A stretch of DNA of 64,000 bases, taken from positions 62,001 to 126,000 of the forward strand of contig CAVTPF010000022.1 of assembly GCA_963736525.1 (NCBI GenBank). Reading direction: 5' to 3'. Under the pieces are notes generated by a model. The model saw nothing but the letters and a program-made list of their open reading frames with translations, had not been told where the DNA came from and made no database searches. The translations under genes were made by a program, and so were the position numbers. Source of the DNA: Bog-473 sp963736525 (GTDB taxonomy: Bacteria; Actinomycetota; Acidimicrobiia; Acidimicrobiales; RAAP-2). This document shows, one piece after another, positions 52,159 to 60,768 of this stretch; position 1 is the stretch's first letter, and the number at the start of each line of letters is the position of its first letter.

Positions 52159-55100
52159 GTGCCGGCGGGGAACGCGTTCGTCGGGGTCACATCGGCCTGG
52201 TGGAATAGGGAGGTGCCCGCCGCCCCACCCGAGACCCACAGGGCCGAGACGCTGTTCCACCCGGCGGTGGCGAGCTGGTTCACCCGTCGCTTCCCGGCGG
52301 GGCCCACACCACCGCAGGCGGCAGCCTGGCCCCACATCGCAGCGGGGCGCGACGTGCTGGTGGCCTCGCCCACCGGCTCGGGCAAGACGCTCACCGGGTT
52401 CCTGGTGGCCATCGACGCGGCGTACCGGGCCGCCGAGGCCGGTGCGCGCACCGGCGGCGCACCCGAAGTGCTCTACATCTCACCGTTGCGCGCGCTCGCG
52501 GTCGACGTGCACGAGAACCTGCACGTCCCCCTGTCGGAGATCCGGGAGCAGGCGGGGCGTCTCGGCTTCCCCGACCCGGAGCTCCGCATCGCCGTGCGCA
52601 CCGGCGACACGCCGCCGGCCGAGCGGGCGGCCATGAAGAAGCAGGCACCCGACCTGCTCGTCACGACACCCGAGTCCCTCTATCTCCTCCTCACGGCGCC
52701 GTCGTCGCGTGCGCTGCTGCGCGGCGTGCGCACGGTCATCGTCGACGAGGTGCACACGCTGGCCCGCGACAAGCGGGGCAGCCACCTGTCGCTGAGCCTC
52801 GAGCGCCTCGACGCGCTCGTCACCGAGAGCGGGGGCCATCTCCAACGCATCGGTCTCTCGGCGACACAGCGGCCGCTGGAGCTGGTCGCCCGGCTGCTCT
52901 CGGGCGTGCACGAGGACCGGCCGCCGACGGTGATCGTCGACTGCGGCCACGCCCGCGACCTCGATGTCGCCATCGAACTTCCGTCCACCGAGCTCGAGGC
53001 CGTGATGAGCGGCGGACAGATGTCCGACATCCTCGACCGCATCGCCGAGCACACCCGGCATCACCGCACCACCCTCGTGTTCGTCAACACCCGCAAGATG
53101 GCGGAACGGGTGGCGCACCAGCTGGCGGAGCGCCTCGCCGATGACGAACCGAGCCGAGGCGGCGACGTCGACGCGTCGCTCCTCGTCGCCGCCCACCACG
53201 GCAGCCTGTCGGCGGCTCGGCGCCGCATCGTCGAGAGCCGCCTCCGCGCCGGCGACCTCCGCGCCCTGGTGGCGACGGCGTCGCTCGAGCTCGGGATCGA
53301 CGTGGGCCCGGTGGAGCTCGTCTGCCAAATCGGGTCACCCCGGGCCATCGGGACCTTCCTCCAGCGCGTCGGACGCGCCAACCACCAGCGCGAGGGGACG
53401 CCGGCGGGCCGGCTCTACCCGACCACGCGCGACGAGCTGGTCGAGTGCACCGCCCTGCTCGCCGCCGTGCGCGAGGGCCACCTCGACCTGCTGGAGCCGC
53501 CCGTCGCCCCGCTGGACGTGCTGACCCAGCAGCTGGTCGCCGAGGTGGCTGCCACCGACGAGCGTGACGTGGAGGCGATGTGGGCCATGGTGAGGCAGGC
53601 CGCGCCCTACGCAGACCTGTCCCGCGAGGATTTCGACGAGGTCGTGGCACTGGCCAGCTGGGGCATCGAGACGGGGCGCGGGCGCCGGGGTGCGCACCTG
53701 CACCATGACGCCGTGAACGGTCGCCTGCGCGCCCGGCGGGGGGCCCGGCTGGCGGCGCTGACAGGAGGCGGGGCCATCCCCGAGACGGGTGACTACCGAG
53801 TGGTCCTCGATCCCGACGGGGTGACGGTGGGATCGGTGCACGAGGACTTCGCCGTCGAGGCGACCGCGGGGGACATCTTCCTCCTCGGCACGCACTCCTG
53901 GCGGGTGGCCAAGGTCGAGGTCGGCACCGTCCGGGTCCACGACGCGGGGGACCTGCCCCCGACCGTCCCCTTCTGGCTGGGCGAGGCACCGGCGCGCACG
54001 GCCGAGCTCTCCGAGGCCGTGAGCGACCTGCGCGCCGCGCTGGAGCCGCTGCTGCGAGCCGGCGAAGGGGAGGGGGCGCGCCGCTTCGTGTGCGAACGCG
54101 CCGGCGTCTCCGCCGAGGTGGCCCAACAGGTGGTCTCCTACTGCGCGGCGGGCCTGGCTGCGCTCGGACACCTGCCGACGCGCGAGCGCATCGTGGTGGA
54201 GCGCTGCTTCGACGACAGCGAGGGATCGCAGCTGATCCTCCATGCCCCATTCGGCGGCCGCATCAACCGCGCCATCGGCCTGGCTCTGCGCAAGCGGTTC
54301 TGTGTCTCGTTCGACTTCGAGCTGCAGGCCGCGGCGGACGACGACACGGTCGTCCTCTCGCTCGGTCCCCAGCACAGCTTCCCGCTCACCCGCGTGCAGT
54401 CCATGTTGTCGAGCGCCCGGGCGCCCGAGGTGTTGACCCAAGCCGTGCTGCCCCACCCGATGCTCGGCGCCCGCTGGCGGTGGAACCTCAACCGCGCGCT
54501 GGTCCTGCCCCGCATGAACGGCGGCAGGCGCCGGCCCATCCACCTCCAGCGCATGGAGGCGGACGACCTTCTGGCCGCGGTGTGGCCCGGTCTGGCCGCC
54601 TGTCAGGAGAACGCCGCACCCGGCCCGGTCGCCGTGCCCGACCACGTGCTGGCGCGCCAGACGGTCCACGACTGCCTGCACGAGGGGCTGTCGGTCGAGG
54701 GACTGGTGGAGGTCTGGGCCAAGGTCGAGTCGGGCGCCATCGCGGTGCACACGGTGGAGTCCTCGGAGCCTTCCCCCTTCTCCCATGCCATCCTCAGTGG
54801 CCGGCCCTACACCTACCTCGACGACGCCCCACTGGAGGAGCGACGTACCCGGGCGCTGTCCCTGCGGCGCGGCCTGGGCCAGCTCGGTCCCGACGGGTTG
54901 CCGGTCCCGGCCGACGAGCTGGCCGCGCTGGACCCCGAGGCGGTGTCCGCCGTGCTCGACCAGGTGCGCCCGCGCCCGCGCATTGCCGACGAGCTGCACG
55001 ACCTGTTGCTGTCGCTCGTGGCGGCGCGGCCCCACCCCCAGTGGGTGCGTTGGTACGACACGCTCGCCGCGGCGGGTCGGGCCAGTCTGCACGAGGGGTG

Positions 55101-56499
55101 GTGGGTGGCCACGGAGCGTCGGGACGCCGCGGCCGCACTCGCCGACGACGACGAGGCCGCCGCCGCGTGCGTCGCCGGCCACTTGCAGCTGGCCGGTCCG
55201 GTGTCGGTCGAGCAGCTGGTCGCCGACGCGCCGCTGCCGTCGGGTGCTCCGCAGGGAGCGCCGCTGTCCGTGGCCCGGGCGCGCACGGCGCTGGCCCGGC
55301 TGGAGGCCAAGGGGTCGGCCATCGAGTTGCCCGACGGGCGCTGGTGTGCCCGCAACCTGCTGGTGCGCCTGCACGGCGCCAGCCGCAACCGGCGGCGGGG
55401 CATGGTCGACGCGGTGCCCATCGCCGACTACGTCCGCTTCCTCACGCGCTGGCAGCACGCCACGCCGGACAGCCGGCTGGAGGGCCGCGCGGGGTTGTTG
55501 GAGGTCCTCGAGCAGCTGGCGGGGATAGAGGCTCCGGCGGCGGAGTGGGAGGCGCACATCCTGCCGACGAGGGTCAACGGCTACGACCCCCGCTGGCTCG
55601 ACGAGCTCTGCCTCTCCGGCGAGGTGGCGTGGGGGCGGCTCACGCCGCGTGCCGAGCGGGCCGGGCGGGGCGGGGCACCCTCGCCGGCGACCCCGCTCGC
55701 TTTCGTCGTACGCGACGACCTGGTCACGACGCTGCGCGCCGTGCGGGCGGGTGTGGTCGCGCCCGAGCCCGCGGTCGGCGCCGCCGCCGACGTGCTGGCC
55801 GTGCTCCGCTCGCGCGGCGCCTGCTTCCGCCCCGAGCTGGCGCCTCTCGCCGGCCGCTTGCCGGCCGAGGTCGACGAGGGACTGTGGGACCTGGTGGCGC
55901 GCGGCCTCGTCACGGCCGACGCGTTCTCGGCCGTGCGCTCGCTGCTCTCCGCCCGCGACCGTTGGCGGACCCGCACGGTGCGGCGACCCACCGGGCGGCT
56001 GGCCCGGCGCCGCGCCCCGGTGGGTTCGGGCATCGGGGAGGGCCGGTGGTCGCTCCTGCCCGGACCAGAGGTGCTCGGGGAGCCCGCAGTCGACGACGGT
56101 GTGCTCTCGCCAGGCAACGAGGAGCTGGCCGAGTCGGTCGCGCACCAGCTGCTCGTGCGCTGGGGCGTCGTCGCCTGGGAGGTGTGGGGTCGCGAGTCGT
56201 TCAAGATCCCCTGGCGCGAGGTCGTGTGGGCGTTGCGGCGCATGGAGGCCCGCGGCACGGCGCTCGGCGGTCGCTTCGTCGCCGGGCTCTCGGGCGAGCA
56301 GTACGCGCTGCCCGAGGCCGTCGAGGAGCTGCGGGCCACCCACCGGCGGACCGCCGCCGGCGAGCAGGTGGTCGTCGCCGGGGCGGATCCGCTCAACATG
56401 ACCGGCACCGTGCTCGGCGGGGCACGCGTGCCCACGCGGCGCAATCAGCGGGTGGTCTACCGCGATGGCATCGTCGTGGAGCGCCTCGAGGCGGGCTGA
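52159..56499 (+). CDS. lhr: Lhr-type DEAD/DEAH-box DNA helicase, long form
   Basis: 1446 aa, the length of long Lhr proteins. Helicase core (about 20-480): TPPQAAAWPHIAAGRDVLVA, Walker A ASPTGSGKTL, motif II IVDEVHTLARDKRGSHL, motif III GLSATQRPLELV, motif V ASLELGIDVGPVELVCQ and motif VI FLQRVGRANHQREG. The winged-helix and beta-barrel parts follow, then the large C-terminal Lhr extension of about 600 residues. Lhr is a 3'-5' DNA and RNA:DNA helicase induced by DNA damage in mycobacteria. GTG 52159 is given; GTG 52213 is an alternative. Confidence 0.93.
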   Translation: MPAGNAFVGVTSAWWNREVPAAPPETHRAETLFHPAVASWFTRRFPAGPTPPQAAAWPHIAAGRDVLVASPTGSGKTLTGFLVAIDAAYRAAEAGARTGGAPEVLYISPLRALAVDVHENLHVPLSEIREQAGRLGFPDPELRIAVRTGDTPPAERAAMKKQAPDLLVTTPESLYLLLTAPSSRALLRGVRTVIVDEVHTLARDKRGSHLSLSLERLDALVTESGGHLQRIGLSATQRPLELVARLLSGVHEDRPPTVIVDCGHARDLDVAIELPSTELEAVMSGGQMSDILDRIAEHTRHHRTTLVFVNTRKMAERVAHQLAERLADDEPSRGGDVDASLLVAAHHGSLSAARRRIVESRLRAGDLRALVATASLELGIDVGPVELVCQIGSPRAIGTFLQRVGRANHQREGTPAGRLYPTTRDELVECTALLAAVREGHLDLLEPPVAPLDVLTQQLVAEVAATDERDVEAMWAMVRQAAPYADLSREDFDEVVALASWGIETGRGRRGAHLHHDAVNGRLRARRGARLAALTGGGAIPETGDYRVVLDPDGVTVGSVHEDFAVEATAGDIFLLGTHSWRVAKVEVGTVRVHDAGDLPPTVPFWLGEAPARTAELSEAVSDLRAALEPLLRAGEGEGARRFVCERAGVSAEVAQQVVSYCAAGLAALGHLPTRERIVVERCFDDSEGSQLILHAPFGGRINRAIGLALRKRFCVSFDFELQAAADDDTVVLSLGPQHSFPLTRVQSMLSSARAPEVLTQAVLPHPMLGARWRWNLNRALVLPRMNGGRRRPIHLQRMEADDLLAAVWPGLAACQENAAPGPVAVPDHVLARQTVHDCLHEGLSVEGLVEVWAKVESGAIAVHTVESSEPSPFSHAILSGRPYTYLDDAPLEERRTRALSLRRGLGQLGPDGLPVPADELAALDPEAVSAVLDQVRPRPRIADELHDLLLSLVAARPHPQWVRWYDTLAAAGRASLHEGWWVATERRDAAAALADDDEAAAACVAGHLQLAGPVSVEQLVADAPLPSGAPQGAPLSVARARTALARLEAKGSAIELPDGRWCARNLLVRLHGASRNRRRGMVDAVPIADYVRFLTRWQHATPDSRLEGRAGLLEVLEQLAGIEAPAAEWEAHILPTRVNGYDPRWLDELCLSGEVAWGRLTPRAERAGRGGAPSPATPLAFVVRDDLVTTLRAVRAGVVAPEPAVGAAADVLAVLRSRGACFRPELAPLAGRLPAEVDEGLWDLVARGLVTADAFSAVRSLLSARDRWRTRTVRRPTGRLARRRAPVGSGIGEGRWSLLPGPEVLGEPAVDDGVLSPGNEELAESVAHQLLVRWGVVAWEVWGRESFKIPWREVVWALRRMEARGTALGGRFVAGLSGEQYALPEAVEELRATHRRTAAGEQVVVAGADPLNMTGTVLGGARVPTRRNQRVVYRDGIVVERLEAG

Positions 56500-56503
56500 G
56501 CGG

Positions 56504-57277
56504 GTGTCCCCGAAGCGGACCATCGATCTGAATGCCGACGTGGGCGAGGCCGTCGACGCGGCCGGCGCCGAGGTGGAGCGCGCCCTCCTCGGCCTGGTGA
56601 CCACGGCGCACGTCGCCTGCGGCGGCCATGCCGGCGACGAGGCGTCCATGGCCGCCACGGTGGCGGCCGCCCTCGAGTACAGCCTGCGGGTCGGGGCCCA
56701 TCCCTCCTACCCCGACCGCGACGGATTCGGCCGCGCGCCGATGGCGATCGACCGGGCTGAGCTCCGCTCCTCACTGGCCGAGCAGCTGCGAGGGCTGGAG
56801 CGGGTCTGCCGATCGGGCGGCACGTCCATCGCGTCGGTGAAGGCGCACGGCGCCCTCTACGAGGAGGTCGCCAAGGGCGGAGCCGTCTACGAGGCCTTGC
56901 GCGATGCCGTCGGCGACGCCTGTGCCGACGGTACCCCGCTCGTGCTGCCGTCGGGCTGCCGCGCCTTGGCGATGGCGCTGCGCGACGCCGTGCCGACGTG
57001 CGAGGAGGGCTTCTGCGACAGGGCGTACCGGCCCGACGGGGGCCTGGTCGACCGGGATGCGGCGGGCGCCGTGCTGCGCGACCCGCAGGAGGCGGCGGCG
57101 CAGGCGCTCAGCCTCGCCCGCGGTGCGGTGGTGGCCGCCAACGGCAGCGTGCTCACGCTCTGGGTGGACACGCTGTGCATCCACGCCGATTCGCCCGGGG
57201 CCGTGGCCCTGGCGATCGCCGTCCGACAGGTGATGGAGGACTCGGGCATCGACGTGGTCGCGCCGGCGCGTGCATGA
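56504..57277 (+). CDS. pxpA: 5-oxoprolinase subunit A
   Basis: 257-aa LamB/YcsF TIM-barrel protein of the ATP-dependent bacterial 5-oxoprolinase (PxpABC). Marks are TIDLNADVGEA, VACGGHAGDEASM, VGAHPSYPDRDGFGR, SVKAHGALYEEV and TLCIHADSPGAV. GTG 56504 lies five bases after the lhr stop. The stop overlaps the pxpB-pxpC start. Confidence 0.93.
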   Translation: MSPKRTIDLNADVGEAVDAAGAEVERALLGLVTTAHVACGGHAGDEASMAATVAAALEYSLRVGAHPSYPDRDGFGRAPMAIDRAELRSSLAEQLRGLERVCRSGGTSIASVKAHGALYEEVAKGGAVYEALRDAVGDACADGTPLVLPSGCRALAMALRDAVPTCEEGFCDRAYRPDGGLVDRDAAGAVLRDPQEAAAQALSLARGAVVAANGSVLTLWVDTLCIHADSPGAVALAIAVRQVMEDSGIDVVAPARA

Positions 57278-58959
57278 CGCGCTCGGTCCCCGTCGGCGAG
57301 GTGCGGCCTCTCGGTGACCGCGCCTTCCTGATCGGCGTCGCCGATGCCGCGGCCGCGCGGGCGTTCGCCCGCTCGCTCCGCTCGGTGTTGGCTGGTGGCG
57401 GGGCCGGGGCCGTCGACGTCGTGTGCGGGTACGCCACCGTTGCCGTCTGTCTGGCCGACCCGGCCACCGAGCTCGAGCCCGTGCGCCGCGCGGCGGCGCG
57501 CGTGCTGGACGCAGGCGCCCCACCCCACGGTCGAGAACGGCCGGGACGGCACGTCAGCATGCCGTGCGCCTTTGACGGCCCCGATCTGGCCGAGGTGGCC
57601 GCCCTGACCGGCTGCACGCCCGGCGAGGTGGTCGCGCAGCTCACCGCGCCGACGCTGACGGTGTCCGTCGTCGGGTTCTCGCCGGGCTTCGCCTACCTCG
57701 ACGGCCTCCCCGAGGTCCTGTCCGCCCTGCCGCGGCGCGACCGTCCGCGTCCGGTCGTGCCCGCCGGCTCCGTCGCCCTGGCCAACGGCCATGCCGCGGT
57801 CTACCCCACCGCGTCGCCGGGGGGCTGGCAGCTCGTCGGCCGCACCGCCTACCCGCTCGTGTCATCCGGCGCGCCGCCGTACGCGGTGCTCGCCCCGGGG
57901 GACCGGGTGCGCTTCACCGTGGCCGGCCCGGAGGACCCGACCGTTCCGGCGCCGGTGCGGACTGCGGCGTGGACCCCGCCGGCGGGATCGCGTGCCGCGG
58001 TCGAGGTGGTGGCGCCCGGCTTGCGCGCCACCGTGCAGGACGGCGGTCGCCGCGCCGTGGCGTCGGCCGGTGTGCCGTCCGCCGCACCGGCCGATCCCCC
58101 GTCCTTCTCCCTGGCCAACCGGCTCGTCGGCAATGCGGAGGGTGCCGGCGCCCTGGAGCTCACCGGCGGCGGGACGCGACTGCGCTGCCTGGAGCCCTGC
58201 CACGTCGCAGTGGTGGGGGCAGCACCAGAAGTCCGGGTCGACGCCGCCCCGGTGCCCGCCGGCCAGGTGGTGCCGCTGGCCCCCGGTCAGGAGCTCGCCG
58301 TCGGCGCGCTGCGGCGGGGCTTCCGTACCTACGTGTCGGTCGCCGGCGGATTCCTCGCCCCGCCGGCCTTCGGGAGCAGCGCGAGCGACGAGCTGTGCGG
58401 GCTAGGCCCCGGTGCGCTGGCGAGGGGGCAGGTGCTCCATGCCGGCCCCTGGGCGCCGCCGCTCGGGGACCACCTGGCCCCGGGAGTGGCCACCGAGGTG
58501 GGGACGGCCGGCCCCGTGGAGTTGCGCGTCCTCCCCGGCCCGCACCCCGAGCAGTTCGCGCCCGACGCCCTCGAGAGCCTGGCGGGGCTGGATCTCCTCG
58601 TCGAGCCCGACAGCAACCGGGTCGGCGTCCGGCTGCGGGCCGCGGGCACGCTGCGGCTGCGGCCGGCGGCGACGGGAAGGGCGACCGAGCTCGACTCGCA
58701 GGGCGTCGTCACCGGGGCGGTGCAGGCGCCGCCCGGGGGCGACCCGGTCGTCCTGCTCCCCGACCACGCCACGCTCGGGGGCTACCCCGTGCTGGCGGTG
58801 GTGGCCGCGGCCGACCACGGCCTGCTCGGCCAGTGCGCGCCCGGGACCCGCGTCCGCCTGGTCCCCATCGGTCACGACGAGGCCGCCGCGGCCTGGCGGG
58901 CCCAGCGGCGCGCCCTTGGTGGGGGGGTCATCGGCCACTACCCGCTGTCGGCGGGCTGA
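57274..58959 (+). CDS. Fused 5-oxoprolinase subunits B and C
   Basis: 561 aa joining PxpB (about 1-225: VSVVGFSPGFAYLDGLPEVL, VPAGSVALANGHAAVYPTAS, GGWQLVGRT) and PxpC (about 240-561: VVAPGLRATVQDGGRRAVAS, NAEGAGALELTGGG, GFRTYVSVAGGFLAP, ATLGGYPVLAVVAAADHGLL). With PxpA it cleaves 5-oxoproline to glutamate. The same carboxyltransferase-like fold appears in urea amidolyase, but no biotin domain is present. Fusion keeps the two subunits at equal amounts. Confidence 0.92.
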   Translation: MTRSVPVGEVRPLGDRAFLIGVADAAAARAFARSLRSVLAGGGAGAVDVVCGYATVAVCLADPATELEPVRRAAARVLDAGAPPHGRERPGRHVSMPCAFDGPDLAEVAALTGCTPGEVVAQLTAPTLTVSVVGFSPGFAYLDGLPEVLSALPRRDRPRPVVPAGSVALANGHAAVYPTASPGGWQLVGRTAYPLVSSGAPPYAVLAPGDRVRFTVAGPEDPTVPAPVRTAAWTPPAGSRAAVEVVAPGLRATVQDGGRRAVASAGVPSAAPADPPSFSLANRLVGNAEGAGALELTGGGTRLRCLEPCHVAVVGAAPEVRVDAAPVPAGQVVPLAPGQELAVGALRRGFRTYVSVAGGFLAPPAFGSSASDELCGLGPGALARGQVLHAGPWAPPLGDHLAPGVATEVGTAGPVELRVLPGPHPEQFAPDALESLAGLDLLVEPDSNRVGVRLRAAGTLRLRPAATGRATELDSQGVVTGAVQAPPGGDPVVLLPDHATLGGYPVLAVVAAADHGLLGQCAPGTRVRLVPIGHDEAAAAWRAQRRALGGGVIGHYPLSAG

Positions 58960-58975
58960 GGTCGGTCGGACCAGG

Positions 58976-59725
58976 TCAGACCAGCAGCTTGACCGCCGTC
59001 CCGACGCCGATGACGACGACCACCATGCGCAGCGCCGGCGCGGGCAGGGCGAGGGCCAGGCGGGCTCCGACGTACCCCCCGACGAGGCTGCCGGCCGCCA
59101 GCAGCCCCACCGCCTCCCAGGCCAGGCCCCCGTGTACGAGGAAGACGACGGCGGCGATGCCGTTGACGATCATGGAGAGCACGGCGCGCAGGCCACTGGT
59201 GTGGGCGATGGACACCGGCAGGGCCAGGCCGAGCACGGCCAGGAACATGACGCCCATGGCAGCCCCGAAGTAGCCGCCGTAGACAGAGGCGGCGAAGACC
59301 CCCGCCACCAGCAGCACCGGCCGGGTACGGGGATGCGCCGAGCCCCGGTCGAGCGCCCGCCGGAGCGCGGGCTGGGCGGCGAAGAGGGCGGCGGCTCCCA
59401 GCACGAGCCACGGGACCACGCGCTCGAACGTGGCCGGGGAGGTGGTCAGCAGCAGGAGCGCACCGGCGACACCACCGCCCAGGGCGACCGGGGTCAGGCG
59501 GACCAGCCGGTCGGCCTGGTCGCCGATCTCGTTGCGATAGCCGGCGGCCGATGCGAGGTAGCCGGGCCAGATCCCCACGGTGTTGGTGATGTTCGCGGTC
59601 AGGGCGGGGTAGCCCAGCCCGAGCAGGATCGGGAAGGAGATCAGGCTGCCGCCGCCGGCGACACCGTTGAAGATGCCGGCGCCCACCCCGCCCAACACGA
59701 TGATCACCACATGTGAGGCGGGCAT
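58976..59725 (-). CDS. TauE/SafE-family sulfite/anion exporter
   Basis: 249-aa membrane protein of about eight TM helices. Family marks are VGAGIFNGVAGGGSLISFPI and LTANITNTVGIWPGYLASAA in the first half and GYFGAAMGVMFLAVLGLALP in the repeat half. It moves sulfite or organosulfonates, or acts as a general permease. ATG 59725 starts at the first TM; a longer frame to 60169 adds no protein-like sequence. Convergent with pxpBC. Confidence 0.88.
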   Translation of the reverse strand: MPASHVVIIVLGGVGAGIFNGVAGGGSLISFPILLGLGYPALTANITNTVGIWPGYLASAAGYRNEIGDQADRLVRLTPVALGGGVAGALLLLTTSPATFERVVPWLVLGAAALFAAQPALRRALDRGSAHPRTRPVLLVAGVFAASVYGGYFGAAMGVMFLAVLGLALPVSIAHTSGLRAVLSMIVNGIAAVVFLVHGGLAWEAVGLLAAGSLVGGYVGARLALALPAPALRMVVVVIGVGTAVKLLV

Positions 59726-60399
59726 GCAGGGCAACAGTACGGGACCCTCGGGAGTTGCCCCCGGCGTCGGCCGGCGGGTCGTTCGGCGGACGCCTGCGTC
59801 AGCGGTGGGGGCGATTCTTCCGCCGACACCGCAAGGTTCGACGGATTCCCCCGTTTCACATGCGAGAACGGAGAAGCCCCGCCCGGCGGGGGCGGGGAAG
59901 GAGGTGCTCGGGGTGGGCGACGCAGCGGTCACCCATTGGAACGTGCAGTCCAGAGGCGGTTTCGTGTCGCCGCTGATCAGCCACCCCCGCCGACCCGTCC
60001 CACCCGGGTCGGACGGCGGACCGCCACCGGGCCCGGCCTTCGGGACCTCCTCCGTTCCCCCTCCCGTCTCGGGGGCCGGCCCGGCGGCAGCCGATCGGCA
60101 CGGCTCCCTTCGTCGAGACAGGACGGCGGGCGCGCCGTCGGCCACGCCGGCCGAGCGGGCGGCGGGCACCGAGGTCGCCGGAGGACCCGGAGGGCGCGAC
60201 AGATGTAGCGGGAACCGGCGCTGCTGCGAGCTGCTCGGAACGGGCCGGCGGAAGCCTGTTCCGAGCGGCAGCAGCCGGTGACGGGAACCGCGAGGCCCGG
60301 CCCGGCTCTTTGCTCCCTGGGAGTGCGGCCGGCCGCCTAGCCTGCGGGGGCGTCGATGCCCCCGGCGCTCCGCGTCCCCCGCCCACCACAGGAGGTCCC
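59726..60399. other. Intergenic stretch with hairpins
   Basis: No gene is supported here. It contains CCCCGCC...GGGGCGGGG around 59877-59900 and the larger hairpin with flanking direct repeats at 60209-60290. AGGAGG at 60390-60395 serves the next gene. Confidence 0.55.
60209..60290. repeat. Long hairpin bracketed by 9-bp direct repeats
   Basis: CGGGAACCG occurs at 60209-60217 and 60282-60290. Between them CCGG + CTGCTG (60215-60226) pairs with CAGCAG + CCGG (60269-60278), and CTCGGAAC (60234-60241) pairs perfectly with GTTCCGAG (60258-60265). It could be a structured RNA, a terminator or a miniature palindromic element. Confidence 0.6.
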
Positions 60400-60768
60400 A
60401 TGGTCCGGCTCACGTGCCTGCTGCGCCGCAAGGACGGCCTCACCCCGGCGGAGTTCCACACCCACTGGCGAGAGGTCCACGGTCCGCTGATCGCGGCCAG
60501 CCGGAGCGGCGGGCACGTCGTGCGCTACGAACAGCACCCGCGGCCGCTGTCGGACTACCGGGGCGACGACGACCCCGGCTTCGACGGGGTGACGGTGCAG
60601 TGGTTCGAGAGCATGGAGGCGTACCGGGCCCACATGGCCGCGCCCGACTTCCCCGAGATCTGGGCCGACATCGAGCGGTTCCTCGACACCGACCGGCTGC
60701 ACTTCGTGGTGACCGAGCATCCACGCGTCGTCATGGGCGACGACGTTCCGTCATTCCCGTTGGCTTGA
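60400..60768 (+). CDS. EthD-like / stress-responsive barrel-type protein
   Basis: 122-aa dimeric alpha/beta-barrel type: VRLTCLLRRKDGLTPAEFHT, HWREVHGPLIAASRSGGHVV and TDRLHFVVTEHPRVVMGDD. The xHWxxVHGPL motif is typical of EthD-domain proteins, which take part in ether or aromatic degradation or in polyketide cyclisation. ATG 60400 follows GGAGG by four bases. The end overlaps the CHAD gene by 18 bp. Confidence 0.85.
   Translation: MVRLTCLLRRKDGLTPAEFHTHWREVHGPLIAASRSGGHVVRYEQHPRPLSDYRGDDDPGFDGVTVQWFESMEAYRAHMAAPDFPEIWADIERFLDTDRLHFVVTEHPRVVMGDDVPSFPLA

Noticed and set aside
53335..56658. 1107-codon minus-strand open frame
   Set aside because: It is the antisense shadow of lhr: composition is His/Arg/Gly/Pro-rich, no motif appears, and the plus strand carries all helicase motifs.
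57274..58959. Urea amidolyase / allophanate hydrolase
   Set aside because: No biotin carboxylase or biotinyl domain; the neighbour pxpA and the B-C order fit 5-oxoprolinase.
59667..60281. Plus-strand gene in the TauE-EthD gap
   Set aside because: It crosses the TauE start region, has a Pro/Gly/Arg composition and no ribosome-binding site or motif.
60209..60290. Cobalamin or other known riboswitch
   Set aside because: The conserved boxes of known classes were not found; only a long hairpin is certain.
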